From assembly GCA_963664085.2 (NCBI GenBank), contig CAXXLO010000002.1, positions 4,402,001-4,466,000 on the forward strand: DNA of 64,000 nucleotides, read 5' to 3'. The first letter of the stretch is position 1. Each line of letters opens with the position of its first letter. Shown piece by piece: positions 43,162-50,144 of this stretch. Source of the stretch: Bin5 sp022821545 (GTDB taxonomy: Bacteria > Chloroflexota > Anaerolineae > Caldilineales > Caldilineaceae). The notes under the pieces are model-generated. The model ran no database searches, was not told the origin of the DNA, and saw nothing but the letters and a program-made list of their open reading frames with translations. Both the position numbers and the translations under genes were made by a program.

Positions 43162-44634
43162 TCAGGCCTTTACCAGCGCCTGCTGGTACATGCCGTCGTA
43201 GCCGCGTTGCCGCTGCTCTTCAGTCAGGCCGCGATTGACCTCGGCGTCGAACTTCCCGGCAAGCAGCTCCCGGTAGAATCCGTAGTTGACGCCTTTCACC
43301 TTCTCATCATCGGGGAAGCGGTGATAGTTGTCCTTGCTCATCAGGCTCTTGCCCTCGGCGATCAACTGAAAGCCGAGCGCGGAGCCGGGATAGGGCGCGT
43401 AGTATGAGATGGACGGGAATACCCGCTTCATTCTTTTGAGCATGCGCATGGTTTTGAAGGCATCCTCGTCGGTTTCGCCGGGAATCCCCAACATGATGTT
43501 CGACCAGAAGACGGGCGGTTCCTTGCCTTCCGCGACCATCTCGTCGCCGAGGCGGTTGACCAGATCGATGGCGAAGTTGTTGTCTTCCTCGGTGCATTCC
43601 TTGTTAAGCAGCTTCAGAATCCGGTCGCTGCCGGACTCAAAGCCGATTGAGATCAGGTTCCAGTTGGTCTCCCGCACCAGCGCGGTGAACAGCTCCGGCC
43701 ACTGGCGGACCGTGTCGGCGCGGCCGGCCGCCCAGTACGGCCAGACCTTGTTGGCGCGGTGGGGGTACTCTTCGATCCACTCCTGCAGCCACTTGGGATT
43801 CTGGAAGAACATGGAATCGTGAATCACTACCGAACCGACACCGTATTTCTCGTCCAGCGCGTTGAGTTCGTCAATTATCATTGAAACGGGGCGGCGTCCC
43901 ATGTTGGGGATGTACGAAGCCTCGTTGCAGAAGACGCACTGCCAAGGGCAGACCCTGCTCGTGATGATTGTAGCAACGGGTGGAGGTCCCCAGCCACACT
44001 CCGGCTCCATCGGCCAGTTGAAGTTTCGTTCGAGATTCAAAGCGCGCAAGGCCCGTCTGGGCCGCGCATTGGAAAGCGCTTCCTTCCAGTTGGCCGGTTT
44101 GGGCCACAACTCCCTGTCGATCTGCGGCCACTCGGCCATGGATCGGGAGCCCTGCCCCAGGAAGACCCTTGAGAAACTGTCAGGGTCCCGCACCAGGTCG
44201 AGGATAACCCCTTCGCCGGCTCCCTGGCAGATCCTGTCAAAGGCCTCAACCTCGGCCATCTCATCCGGCGCAACGGTCGCGTGCATACCGCCGGCCAGAA
44301 CCAGGCCGTCCGGATTGATCTCCTTGAAGATTTGCGCGGCCTTCAGGGCCACGGGAAATGTGTAACTGCGCACATTCATCAGAGCCATCTTGTAGCCGCG
44401 CAGTTTCGGAGCGAGCTGCTCCCAAGAAGTGACGGCCCGCGTGGAGACGATGTCGGTCTTGAGACCGTTCTGGTGCATTATGGTGCGCAACAGCCCCAGA
44501 CCGTGGTCCTGCCACTGTTCGTGGGGGCCCTGTGGATAGACCAGATCACCCAGGTCGCCCAGGTCGATCCAGACGATATCGCTTTCGCGCTGCTTGCCGA
44601 CCGGCCAGTTCAACTTCAACAGATGCTCCTCCAA
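43162..44634 (-). CDS. B12-binding-domain radical SAM protein
   Basis: 490 aa. The first 160 residues form a cobalamin-binding-like Rossmann domain (VWIDLGDLGDLVYPQGP ... VLAGGMHATVAPDE) without the DxHxxG ligand motif. The radical SAM cluster motif is C229-PWQ-C233-VF-C236, followed by SIGFESGSDRILKLLNK and LGIPGETDEDAFKTM. Such enzymes perform methylations, ring contractions or C-C bond changes; the substrate cannot be read here. It starts 12 bases after the rhodanese stop and leads into two small coupled genes. Confidence 0.85.
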   Translation of the reverse strand: MEEHLLKLNWPVGKQRESDIVWIDLGDLGDLVYPQGPHEQWQDHGLGLLRTIMHQNGLKTDIVSTRAVTSWEQLAPKLRGYKMALMNVRSYTFPVALKAAQIFKEINPDGLVLAGGMHATVAPDEMAEVEAFDRICQGAGEGVILDLVRDPDSFSRVFLGQGSRSMAEWPQIDRELWPKPANWKEALSNARPRRALRALNLERNFNWPMEPECGWGPPPVATIITSRVCPWQCVFCNEASYIPNMGRRPVSMIIDELNALDEKYGVGSVVIHDSMFFQNPKWLQEWIEEYPHRANKVWPYWAAGRADTVRQWPELFTALVRETNWNLISIGFESGSDRILKLLNKECTEEDNNFAIDLVNRLGDEMVAEGKEPPVFWSNIMLGIPGETDEDAFKTMRMLKRMKRVFPSISYYAPYPGSALGFQLIAEGKSLMSKDNYHRFPDDEKVKGVNYGFYRELLAGKFDAEVNRGLTEEQRQRGYDGMYQQALVKA

Positions 44635-44646
44635 CTTCCAAGCAAA

Positions 44647-45018
44647 TCACATGCTGGCATACTGGCCGACTGAATCGTCGATCTCTTCGGCCCAGGCATT
44701 GATGCCTCCGTCCATACTGACGGCATTTGACCAACCCTGCTGGCGAAGGAAGACCGTCACCTGGGCGCTGCGCAGACCCTTATGGCAGAACAGGACAACG
44801 TCCGCTTCCTTATTCCGGCGCAGTTCGTCCGGCAATGCGTCAAGCCGGCGCTCGCGCAGCTCACTCAACGGCATGCTGATGAACTCTCCTTCAGGGAGAC
44901 TGGCCAGTTCAAGTTCCTTGGGTTCACGCACATCGACCAAGAGGAATTCAGTGCCTTCGCGTTGTTTGGCAGTGACGTCATGCACACTGACTTCCGGAGC
45001 GCCATAGGGATTGGGCAT
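44647..45018 (-). CDS. Rhodanese-like sulfurtransferase
   Basis: 123 aa single-domain rhodanese. Active-site Cys78 sits in CHKGLRS, and FLLVDVREPKELELASLPE is the usual first motif. It would carry sulfane sulfur as a persulfide. It lies between DUF2203 and radical SAM genes in the Fe-S-rich minus-strand directon, where a sulfur donor role is plausible. Confidence 0.9.
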   Translation of the reverse strand: MPNPYGAPEVSVHDVTAKQREGTEFLLVDVREPKELELASLPEGEFISMPLSELRERRLDALPDELRRNKEADVVLFCHKGLRSAQVTVFLRQQGWSNAVSMDGGINAWAEEIDDSVGQYASM

Positions 45019-45106
45019 CGTCTTTGCTCACGTTCTCTTGTATGGGGTGGTTGGCAATATGCAAAGGAAAGAGATCAGTGAAGGCGAGGAAACACCTTTA
45101 TCAGGC

Positions 45107-45499
45107 TCAGAAGTCGGCGGGGTTGATCGGTTGCCGCCCACCATAACCGGCATTGACGTCGTGCCAGTATGCGAGATCCTCTTCACCGTGTTTCCAACAG
45201 AGATAGACTTCGCGCCCGTTTCGAATCGACAAGAAATCGATCAGGCCCATGTCTATGTCCTTGACCAGGATTCCCATATTGAGAATCCCTTTAACGCCTT
45301 TCTCCAACTTGCCGAATTGGGCGTAAACTGATCCGGCAGCAGCGTTGCCGCCGTTTTGGGCCGATTTTTGCAGCACGGGCCACATTTCGGGACGCAGCCG
45401 GATGATCTCACTGCGCGCCTCTTGCACCTGTGCCATCAGAGCTTTGACGACAGGGAGCGCGGCTTTCGCCTCATCCAAAGTGTAGTAGCGGGCCTGCAT
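45107..45499 (-). CDS. DUF2203 family protein
   Basis: 130 aa. YYTLDEAKAALPVVKALM, then DIDMGLIDFLSIRNGREVYLCWKHGE and YWHDVNAGYGGRQPI, match DUF2203. Function unknown. It lies between iscA and the rhodanese gene in the same directon. Confidence 0.88.
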   Translation of the reverse strand: MQARYYTLDEAKAALPVVKALMAQVQEARSEIIRLRPEMWPVLQKSAQNGGNAAAGSVYAQFGKLEKGVKGILNMGILVKDIDMGLIDFLSIRNGREVYLCWKHGEEDLAYWHDVNAGYGGRQPINPADF

Positions 45500-45514
45500 G
45501 ACGCTCCAACCCGG

Positions 45515-45593
45515 TCAGGACAAAAACAGGAGAAAATCAGGACAAAATACAGTGTGACAGGTTGCCCGGGCATCTCTGCAACGGACAACCTGT
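45515..45593 (-). terminator. Possible stem-loop downstream of iscA, with repeated A-rich motif
   Basis: ACAGGTTG (45557-45564) pairs with CAACCTGT (45586-45593) around 21 bases. On the minus strand it is followed loosely by TATTTTG. TCAGGACAAAA occurs twice nearby (about 45515 and 45538). A weak terminator or processing site between iscA and DUF2203 is possible. Confidence 0.35.
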
Positions 45594-45659
45594 GAACTGC
45601 TGGATATTACTTTGCCTCTGCCGACTCAAATCTGGCGACCTGCGACTAACGGCCAGCGA

Positions 45660-46076
45660 CTAATTGCCGCAGCCACTGCCGCAGCCTGCGCCGGCGGCCG
45701 CGCCTGCCGGGGCGCCGTTGGTGCGGAAGCTGCTGCCGCAGCCGCACGAACTGGTGGCGTTGGGATTCTCAATATGGAACCCGCCGCCCATCAGATTATC
45801 GATATAGTCGATGCTGGAGCCGCCGACATAGAAGAAGCTGGTCGGATCGACTACGACTCGCAGTCCATACTGATCGAAGACCTGGTCTGCCTCCTGGATG
45901 TCGTCGTCAAAGGTCATGCCGTACTGCATCCCTCCACAGCCGCCGCCTTTGACAAATACTCGCAGAGCGTGAGACTCGCGCAGGCCCTTCTGATCCAGGA
46001 TGCCGCCCAATTTCTCGGCAGCCATTTCCGTAAGTGTAACTTCCTTCATCTGCGTGTCGGTCAAAGTAATGTCCAT
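45660..46076 (-). CDS. IscA/HesB-type Fe-S cluster carrier with Cys-rich tail
   Basis: 138 aa A-type carrier. The three cluster cysteines are C47 (GGGCGGMQYG) and C111/C113 (SSCGCGSSF). SSIDYIDNLMGGGFHIENPNA is the usual approach to the cysteine pair. After the domain there is an Ala/Gly-rich tail ending CGSGCGN (C132, C136), which is not normal for IscA/ErpA. It would deliver Fe-S clusters to targets such as MoaA or the radical SAM protein encoded beside it. Confidence 0.92.
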   Translation of the reverse strand: MDITLTDTQMKEVTLTEMAAEKLGGILDQKGLRESHALRVFVKGGGCGGMQYGMTFDDDIQEADQVFDQYGLRVVVDPTSFFYVGGSSIDYIDNLMGGGFHIENPNATSSCGCGSSFRTNGAPAGAAAGAGCGSGCGN

Positions 46077-46231
46077 CAGGGTCTCCTTGCGTGTGATGAT
46101 GAAAGTGACTTGATTTCGTGTTCTGAATTCAACCTATCTCGCTGTCACACCTGTATTCGGTTTCGCTGTGAATTATAACGCATTCCCGCTTCAAATTCGA
46201 AAAGGGCAGTCACAGCCCTGCCTCCTGCGAT

Positions 46232-47365
46232 TCAGCCTCCGATCTGGTTCATGGCCCGGTCTTCGGCAAATGCACCCGCAGCCAGCCCATGGCCCCACGG
46301 CTTATGGAAGGCTCCCTCCCTCATCAGAGCCCGAATTTCATCGAAATCAGCGCCGCCGCGCAACGGGGCAAGCAGATCGACTTCGTCATCACGCAGAAGA
46401 CAAAGGCGCAGTTTGCCGTCTGCGGTCAACCGCACGCGGCCGCAGCCCTGGCAAAATGGTTCGGTAACACTGCTGATGAAGCCCAGCGTACCCCTGGCTC
46501 CGGGAATGCGAAACGGACGGCTGGGGTCGACGAAGTCGTAACTCGCCTCCTCCAAAGCGCCGAAAACCGACTCGACTTTCTCACGGATCTCGCGGAACGA
46601 GACGACGTGGCTCAACTGAAATTCGCTGACCTCGCCAAACGGCATCATTTCAATGAAGCGGACTTCCCAGTCCTCTTCCATAGTCAGGCCGGCCAGATCA
46701 GTGACGTCCTCCTCGTTAAAGCCGCGGGTCACAACACAGTTCAACTTGACAGGACGCAATCCGGCCCGTTCGGCGGCCCTGATGCCGCGCCATACGTCTT
46801 CGACGTCACCCCAGCGCGTGATACGGCGAAAGCGCTCAGGACTGATCGTATCGATGCTGATGTTTACCCTGTCCAGCCCTGCATCGGCCAGAGGCTGCGC
46901 CAGCTCGTCCAGGAGGAGCGCGTTGGTCGTCATCGCGACATCCTTAATGCCTGGAATCGAGGCAATCTGACGTACAAGGTCCACCACGCCCGGCCGAATC
47001 GTAGGCTCGCCCCCGGTGAGGCGTATTTTGTCTACGCCCAGGCTGGCAGCTACGTTGACCAGGAAAATGATCTCCTCGTCCGACATCAGCTCGTGACGCG
47101 GGCGGAACTGCATCTGTTCGGGCATGCAGTAGACGCAACGCAAATTGCAAGCGTCGGTCAAGCTGATGCGCAGGTAGCGGACGCGGCGGCCATAGCTGTC
47201 GTGGGTCGGTTCCGTCATCGCCTCCAGAGCCTCGGCTCCGGGCGGGGGAAACAGGGTCACGCTGCCATATCTGGTTCGATGCTTCTGCCCGTTCTGCCCG
47301 GCGGCCGCCACTTCGGTCAGCGGCAACTCCTGCAGGTCCGAAAGATTGCGCATTGTTGTCGGCAT
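46232..47365 (-). CDS. moaA: GTP 3',8-cyclase MoaA
   Basis: 377 aa radical SAM enzyme starting molybdenum cofactor synthesis. The N-terminal cluster is C73-x3-C77-x2-C80 (CNLRCVYC); the C-terminal cluster is C305, C308, C322 (CQGCGRVRLTADGKLRLC). The protein ends in Gly-Gly, as needed for catalysis. About 50 residues precede the usual start, so ATG 47218 may be an internal start. moaC, moaD, moaE or mogA are not nearby. It follows the SufR-like regulator. Confidence 0.95.
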   Translation of the reverse strand: MPTTMRNLSDLQELPLTEVAAAGQNGQKHRTRYGSVTLFPPPGAEALEAMTEPTHDSYGRRVRYLRISLTDACNLRCVYCMPEQMQFRPRHELMSDEEIIFLVNVAASLGVDKIRLTGGEPTIRPGVVDLVRQIASIPGIKDVAMTTNALLLDELAQPLADAGLDRVNISIDTISPERFRRITRWGDVEDVWRGIRAAERAGLRPVKLNCVVTRGFNEEDVTDLAGLTMEEDWEVRFIEMMPFGEVSEFQLSHVVSFREIREKVESVFGALEEASYDFVDPSRPFRIPGARGTLGFISSVTEPFCQGCGRVRLTADGKLRLCLLRDDEVDLLAPLRGGADFDEIRALMREGAFHKPWGHGLAAGAFAEDRAMNQIGG

Positions 47366-47399
47366 ATGCTCAGAATCTCTTACTGGCGCCTGGTATCCA

Positions 47400-47508
47400 T
47401 CAGATTATCAGTTCGACCCTTCCAAGCCCGGTCGAACGCTCCTCCGCAGCAGCATGAACGCGAAAGCTGCAGCAGCGCCCGCCGTCGGCGATGGCTTGCA
47501 CCTGGTCA
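47400..47508 (-). pseudogene. Out-of-frame C-terminal part of the SufR-like regulator
   Basis: Read one base ahead of the regulator frame, this stretch encodes DQVQAIADGGRCCSFRVHAA and further residues to a stop at 47402-47400, 34 bases before moaA. The GGRCCSFRV segment matches the distal cysteine motif expected in SufR-like proteins. It is either a real frameshift mutation, a sequencing error, or the product of +1 frameshifting at the UGA-C. Confidence 0.55.
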
Positions 47509-48060
47509 CAAGCTCTGTCCGCTGAGCGTTTCCACCAGCGCCAGATCCATGCAGCACAACTCCCTGTGTTCAGCGGCGACGCCGGTGTACGGGCAGTTAT
47601 GCGTATGCAGGGTGCCCTCTGACGCATCCCAGTGGGCCAGATACCCCCTTTCGTTGAGAAAGGAAACAACCCTTTGCATGCGGTCGTCCAGGGGCTCATC
47701 GCCAGGGCAATCCTCGGTGAGCGGCTGCGCCATCTCCTGAGCCAGCTTGCGAAAACAGCCGTCAATTTTGTCGGCAGGCAGGATCTGCTTCATCTGACTG
47801 ACGACGCCGGCCGTCAGCAAAGCGAAATTGTCCGGAAAGTACGCGTCCGCATCCACGGTCAGTGAATACAGCTGCTGCGGACGGCCGACAGACCGGCGTC
47901 CTTTCGCTTTGGACACCGCAATCAGGTTGTCGGCCAGCAGAATATCCAGGTGGTATCTCACCGAAATCGGAGCCATTGCCAGGCGTTCAGCCAGCGCTCC
48001 GACGGAAGCCTGTCCATCCTGTTTCAGAATCTCTAAAATGCGACTGCGGACGGTCTGCAC
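47506..48060 (-). CDS. SufR-like winged-helix regulator with Fe-S cysteines, apparently frameshifted at the 3' end
   Basis: 184 aa from GTG 48060, which has GGAG at 7 bases; GTG 48066 is too close to it. An N-terminal winged helix (VGALAERLAMAPISVRYHLDIL; GRPQQLYSL wing) is followed by a helical part and HNCPY-x10-LCC, giving C-x12-C as in SufR-type Fe-S sensors. The frame stops at UGA (47508-47506). In the +1 frame the family-typical end continues as DQVQAIADGGRCCSFRV and runs to a stop at 47400. A third cysteine site is therefore present but out of frame. It may control the Fe-S directon that follows. Confidence 0.75.
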   Translation of the reverse strand: MQTVRSRILEILKQDGQASVGALAERLAMAPISVRYHLDILLADNLIAVSKAKGRRSVGRPQQLYSLTVDADAYFPDNFALLTAGVVSQMKQILPADKIDGCFRKLAQEMAQPLTEDCPGDEPLDDRMQRVVSFLNERGYLAHWDASEGTLHTHNCPYTGVAAEHRELCCMDLALVETLSGQSL

Positions 48061-48099
48061 ACTCACACTCCAAGATAGCGACTGGGCAAGTTAACTACT

Positions 48100-48128
48100 A
48101 TTTTACCAGAGAAAACGCGCTGTGTCAA
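48100..48128 (-). promoter_or_regulatory. Near-consensus sigma70 promoter for the SufR-like gene
   Basis: Minus-strand TTGACA (48128-48123), a 17-base spacer, TAAAAT (48105-48100) with TGG before it. Start near 48093, about 33 bases before the GTG. The strongest promoter seen in the window. Confidence 0.75.
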
Positions 48129-48131
48129 ACA

Positions 48132-48155
48132 TTTTTATGAATAAATTCATAAAAA
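48132..48155. promoter_or_regulatory. 11-2-11 perfect palindrome, candidate operator
   Basis: TTTTTATGAAT (48132-48142), AA, ATTCATAAAAA (48145-48155). It lies 3 bases upstream of the -35 of the regulator promoter. The TGAAT-AA-ATTCA centre resembles operators of ArsR/SmtB-type winged-helix proteins, so autoregulation is plausible. Confidence 0.6.
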
Positions 48156-48348
48156 ACTATTACAGAAGACTGATTGTACCTGGAGCCCCAACGAATTGCC
48201 CTGGGACAGCATATGATACCTATCTTGGGTGGGAGGGACAACCTTTCTATTGCCAAAATGAAGGTGGAGTATTTGAAATATCCAAATGGTCGAAAATGTA
48301 CCACATTTTGTGATTGGCCTTTCCTGAACCGATTTATTTTTCCGCGCC
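48156..48348. other. AT-richer intergenic region
   Basis: No supported gene. AAAATGT-ACC-ACATTTT (48293-48309) is a short perfect inverted repeat. Small open frames here lack ribosome sites. Base composition is clearly lower in G+C than the flanking genes. Confidence 0.45.
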
Positions 48349-48377
48349 TTGACTAGCCATTTGCTTTACGATACTAT
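48349..48377 (+). promoter_or_regulatory. Sigma70-type promoter for lipoprotein gene at 48620
   Basis: TTGACT (48349-48354), 17-base spacer, TACTAT (48372-48377). Predicted start near 48384 gives a long leader of about 235 bases. Confidence 0.6.
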
Positions 48378-48486
48378 GCCCATTGGCCTCCATGGAAGGC
48401 AATAAGCAGTTTGGAGCTTGATTGAAAGTTAAGTATGTGGTGAATTGCAGCGCTCTGTTATTTCTGTTTGCCGTGTAAACTAAGCG

Positions 48487-48582
48487 TACCACAGCAATAT
48501 CATATAGTCTCCAGACGGTAGTGTACGAGTGGGGCGTATTGCGCCCCCTTGCTGGAAATCAACCTGTGGTATTGCTGTGGTA
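48487..48582 (+). promoter_or_regulatory. Structured 5' leader with long-range stem
   Basis: TACCACAGCAATA (48487-48499) is exactly complementary to TATTGCTGTGGTA (48570-48582). Between them GGGGCG-TATTG-CGCCCC (48531-48547) forms a second hairpin. It lies in the mRNA leader of the lipoprotein gene, ending about 38 bases before its ATG. It matches no riboswitch I recognise. Confidence 0.45.
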
Positions 48583-48619
48583 GCTATCCATTCGTTACTA
48601 CCATCAAGGGGGTTCCAGC

Positions 48620-49648
48620 ATGACCACAAAACCGATCGCAATCATATCGACCCTCATCTTCCTGCTGGCGGCCTGCGCCCCCATCGACCTGCCCGCGCCC
48701 GACGAAAGCGCAGCCGCCATTGAAAGCGCAATGGATAGTGAAAGCGCAGCGGCCAGCGCAAGCGAAGATGAAAGCGTCGCTGATGACGTAACCGAGGATG
48801 AAAGCGCGCTCGAAGGCGTCGTCGCGCTCGAATTCCACACCTACGACGCCGACTGGGTCCGCTACCGCAACCTTGACGCCGACGGCGCGGCCAGACTCGC
48901 CCACTCAGACGTCACGCGCTACCCCTTCCGCCACGTGCAACACCCGACCGCCGTCGGCCTCGCCGATCTGGAAGCGCCCGGCGCACTCGCCGCCCTCATC
49001 GAACACCATGGCCTCGCCTCCCCCCTCCCCGCAAGCGAAACCGCCGCGGAGTCCCCCCTGGGGTCGTGCGACACCCAACGCCTCGCCGGCCTCAGCACGG
49101 ACCTCTTCTGCGAACCCGGCGCCGCCGCCATGCCCGCAGGCCACGTTCTGCTGGCGCTCTACCATCCCCACAGCAACACACTCGTCGCCGTGACCACCAC
49201 GATTGCCAACCCCGGACGCGCCGCAGCCGCAGCCCCCGCAAAGACCCAGCCGGCCGCCGCGGCCCGGCCAGCCGCAGACACGCAAGCCGCAACGACCGAT
49301 TCGGGCCTCGCCAAGGACCAGCAGATGGCCCCGGCTGAGGATGAGACCACCGGCTGCGGGCCGTTTTCGGCTGGGGCGTGGATTACGCCGGCGGCGTATG
49401 CGGAGGCTGGTGTTGCGCTGGCGGTGAACATGGAGGGTGTGCATGGGCGGCCGGTGCGGGTTTATGAGTGTGTTGTGCCGGCGGAGGGGGCGGCTTATTT
49501 GCAGGCGTACGGGGATTTTTCGAATGACGGGGGCGGGGAAACGGGCGGGGGGGCAACACGGGCGGGGGCGTCATCACGCCCGGCCAGGACCACTGCACCC
49601 ATCCGTTGGGCTGTGATGATGGCAACTCCAGTCAATAAATACCGCTAA
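48620..49648 (+). CDS. Putative lipoprotein, probably frameshifted near the 3' end
   Basis: 342 aa as read. A lipobox signal (FLLAAC) is followed by a Ser/Glu/Ala/Asp-rich repeat (about 28-60) and a domain of unknown family. An Ala/Pro linker comes next, then a second domain (GCGPFSAGAWITPAAYAEAG). A run of seven G at 49547-49553 ends the plausible reading. One extra base there restores GGGVITPGQDHCTHPLGCDDG and a stop at 49636-49638. Codon usage also changes: third positions are mostly C before about 49350 and mostly G or T after it. No homologue is recognised. Confidence 0.65.
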   Translation: MTTKPIAIISTLIFLLAACAPIDLPAPDESAAAIESAMDSESAAASASEDESVADDVTEDESALEGVVALEFHTYDADWVRYRNLDADGAARLAHSDVTRYPFRHVQHPTAVGLADLEAPGALAALIEHHGLASPLPASETAAESPLGSCDTQRLAGLSTDLFCEPGAAAMPAGHVLLALYHPHSNTLVAVTTTIANPGRAAAAAPAKTQPAAAARPAADTQAATTDSGLAKDQQMAPAEDETTGCGPFSAGAWITPAAYAEAGVALAVNMEGVHGRPVRVYECVVPAEGAAYLQAYGDFSNDGGGETGGGATRAGASSRPARTTAPIRWAVMMATPVNKYR

Positions 49649-50144
49649 TAGCAATGAACCGTTGCCTGTGCGCAGGGATTGCAGCGGGGCTTCGGTCTTC
49701 GCCAAAGGCCGCCTCGCGTCGGCTCAGCCCGAAGAGTGAGGCAAGAGACCGGCAGAGGGTGAAGAGAGAAGGGATCATGTCCGAGGACAAGAATCCGTCC
49801 ATGGGCGACGACTATCCGGTTCGCACGGTGATGGATGGGGCTGAAATGGAGAAAGTACGGCGGGGACGCCCTGTGTCGCCGCCGTTTCCTGACCATCGTG
49901 CTGCCCCTCCACAGGCTGGGTGTATTGCTCCACTGATACACCTTGGCGCGTGGTCCAGTTTTTGGGGCCACTTCAAAGTACTGTTCTTTTTGGAATCGCG
50001 GAACATAAGGCAGTTCAGAAGCGTCAACTGTATATAGGCTATCCCTCCAGCGGATGGTCCGGCCATTGATAAGGCCATTATCCTACCCTCTTGACGCCTT
50101 ATTGAACCCGATTCATTAAGCGTCAACCATTCACAGAGGTCCCT
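49649..50144. other. Intergenic region with weak structure
   Basis: Apart from a doubtful 86-aa frame (49777-50037), nothing definite. TTGACGC (50091-50097) and GCGTCAA (50120-50126) form an inverted repeat just upstream of the next gene; GCGTCAA also occurs at 50021. GATAA-GGCCA-TTATC lies near 50068. No clear promoter was identified. Confidence 0.4.
49777..50037 (+). CDS. Doubtful small hypothetical protein
   Basis: 86 aa. GAGAAGGG lies 3-10 bases before the ATG, and the start MSEDKNPSMGDDYPVRTVMD looks protein-like. The second half (GAWSSFWGHFKVLFFLESRN) does not, which suggests a degraded gene or chance frame. No family recognised. Confidence 0.25.
   Translation: MSEDKNPSMGDDYPVRTVMDGAEMEKVRRGRPVSPPFPDHRAAPPQAGCIAPLIHLGAWSSFWGHFKVLFFLESRNIRQFRSVNCI

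Noticed and set aside
46289..47740. 483-residue plus-strand open frame
   Set aside because: Antisense to moaA and the regulator, both with intact motifs on the minus strand.
48122..48313. Small plus-strand frame of 63 aa in the AT-rich gap
   Set aside because: It begins within the operator-like palindrome region, has no ribosome site and no protein-like pattern.
48487..48582. Known riboswitch class
   Set aside because: The stem arrangement has no recognisable conserved core of a cobalamin, TPP, SAM or molybdenum-cofactor riboswitch.
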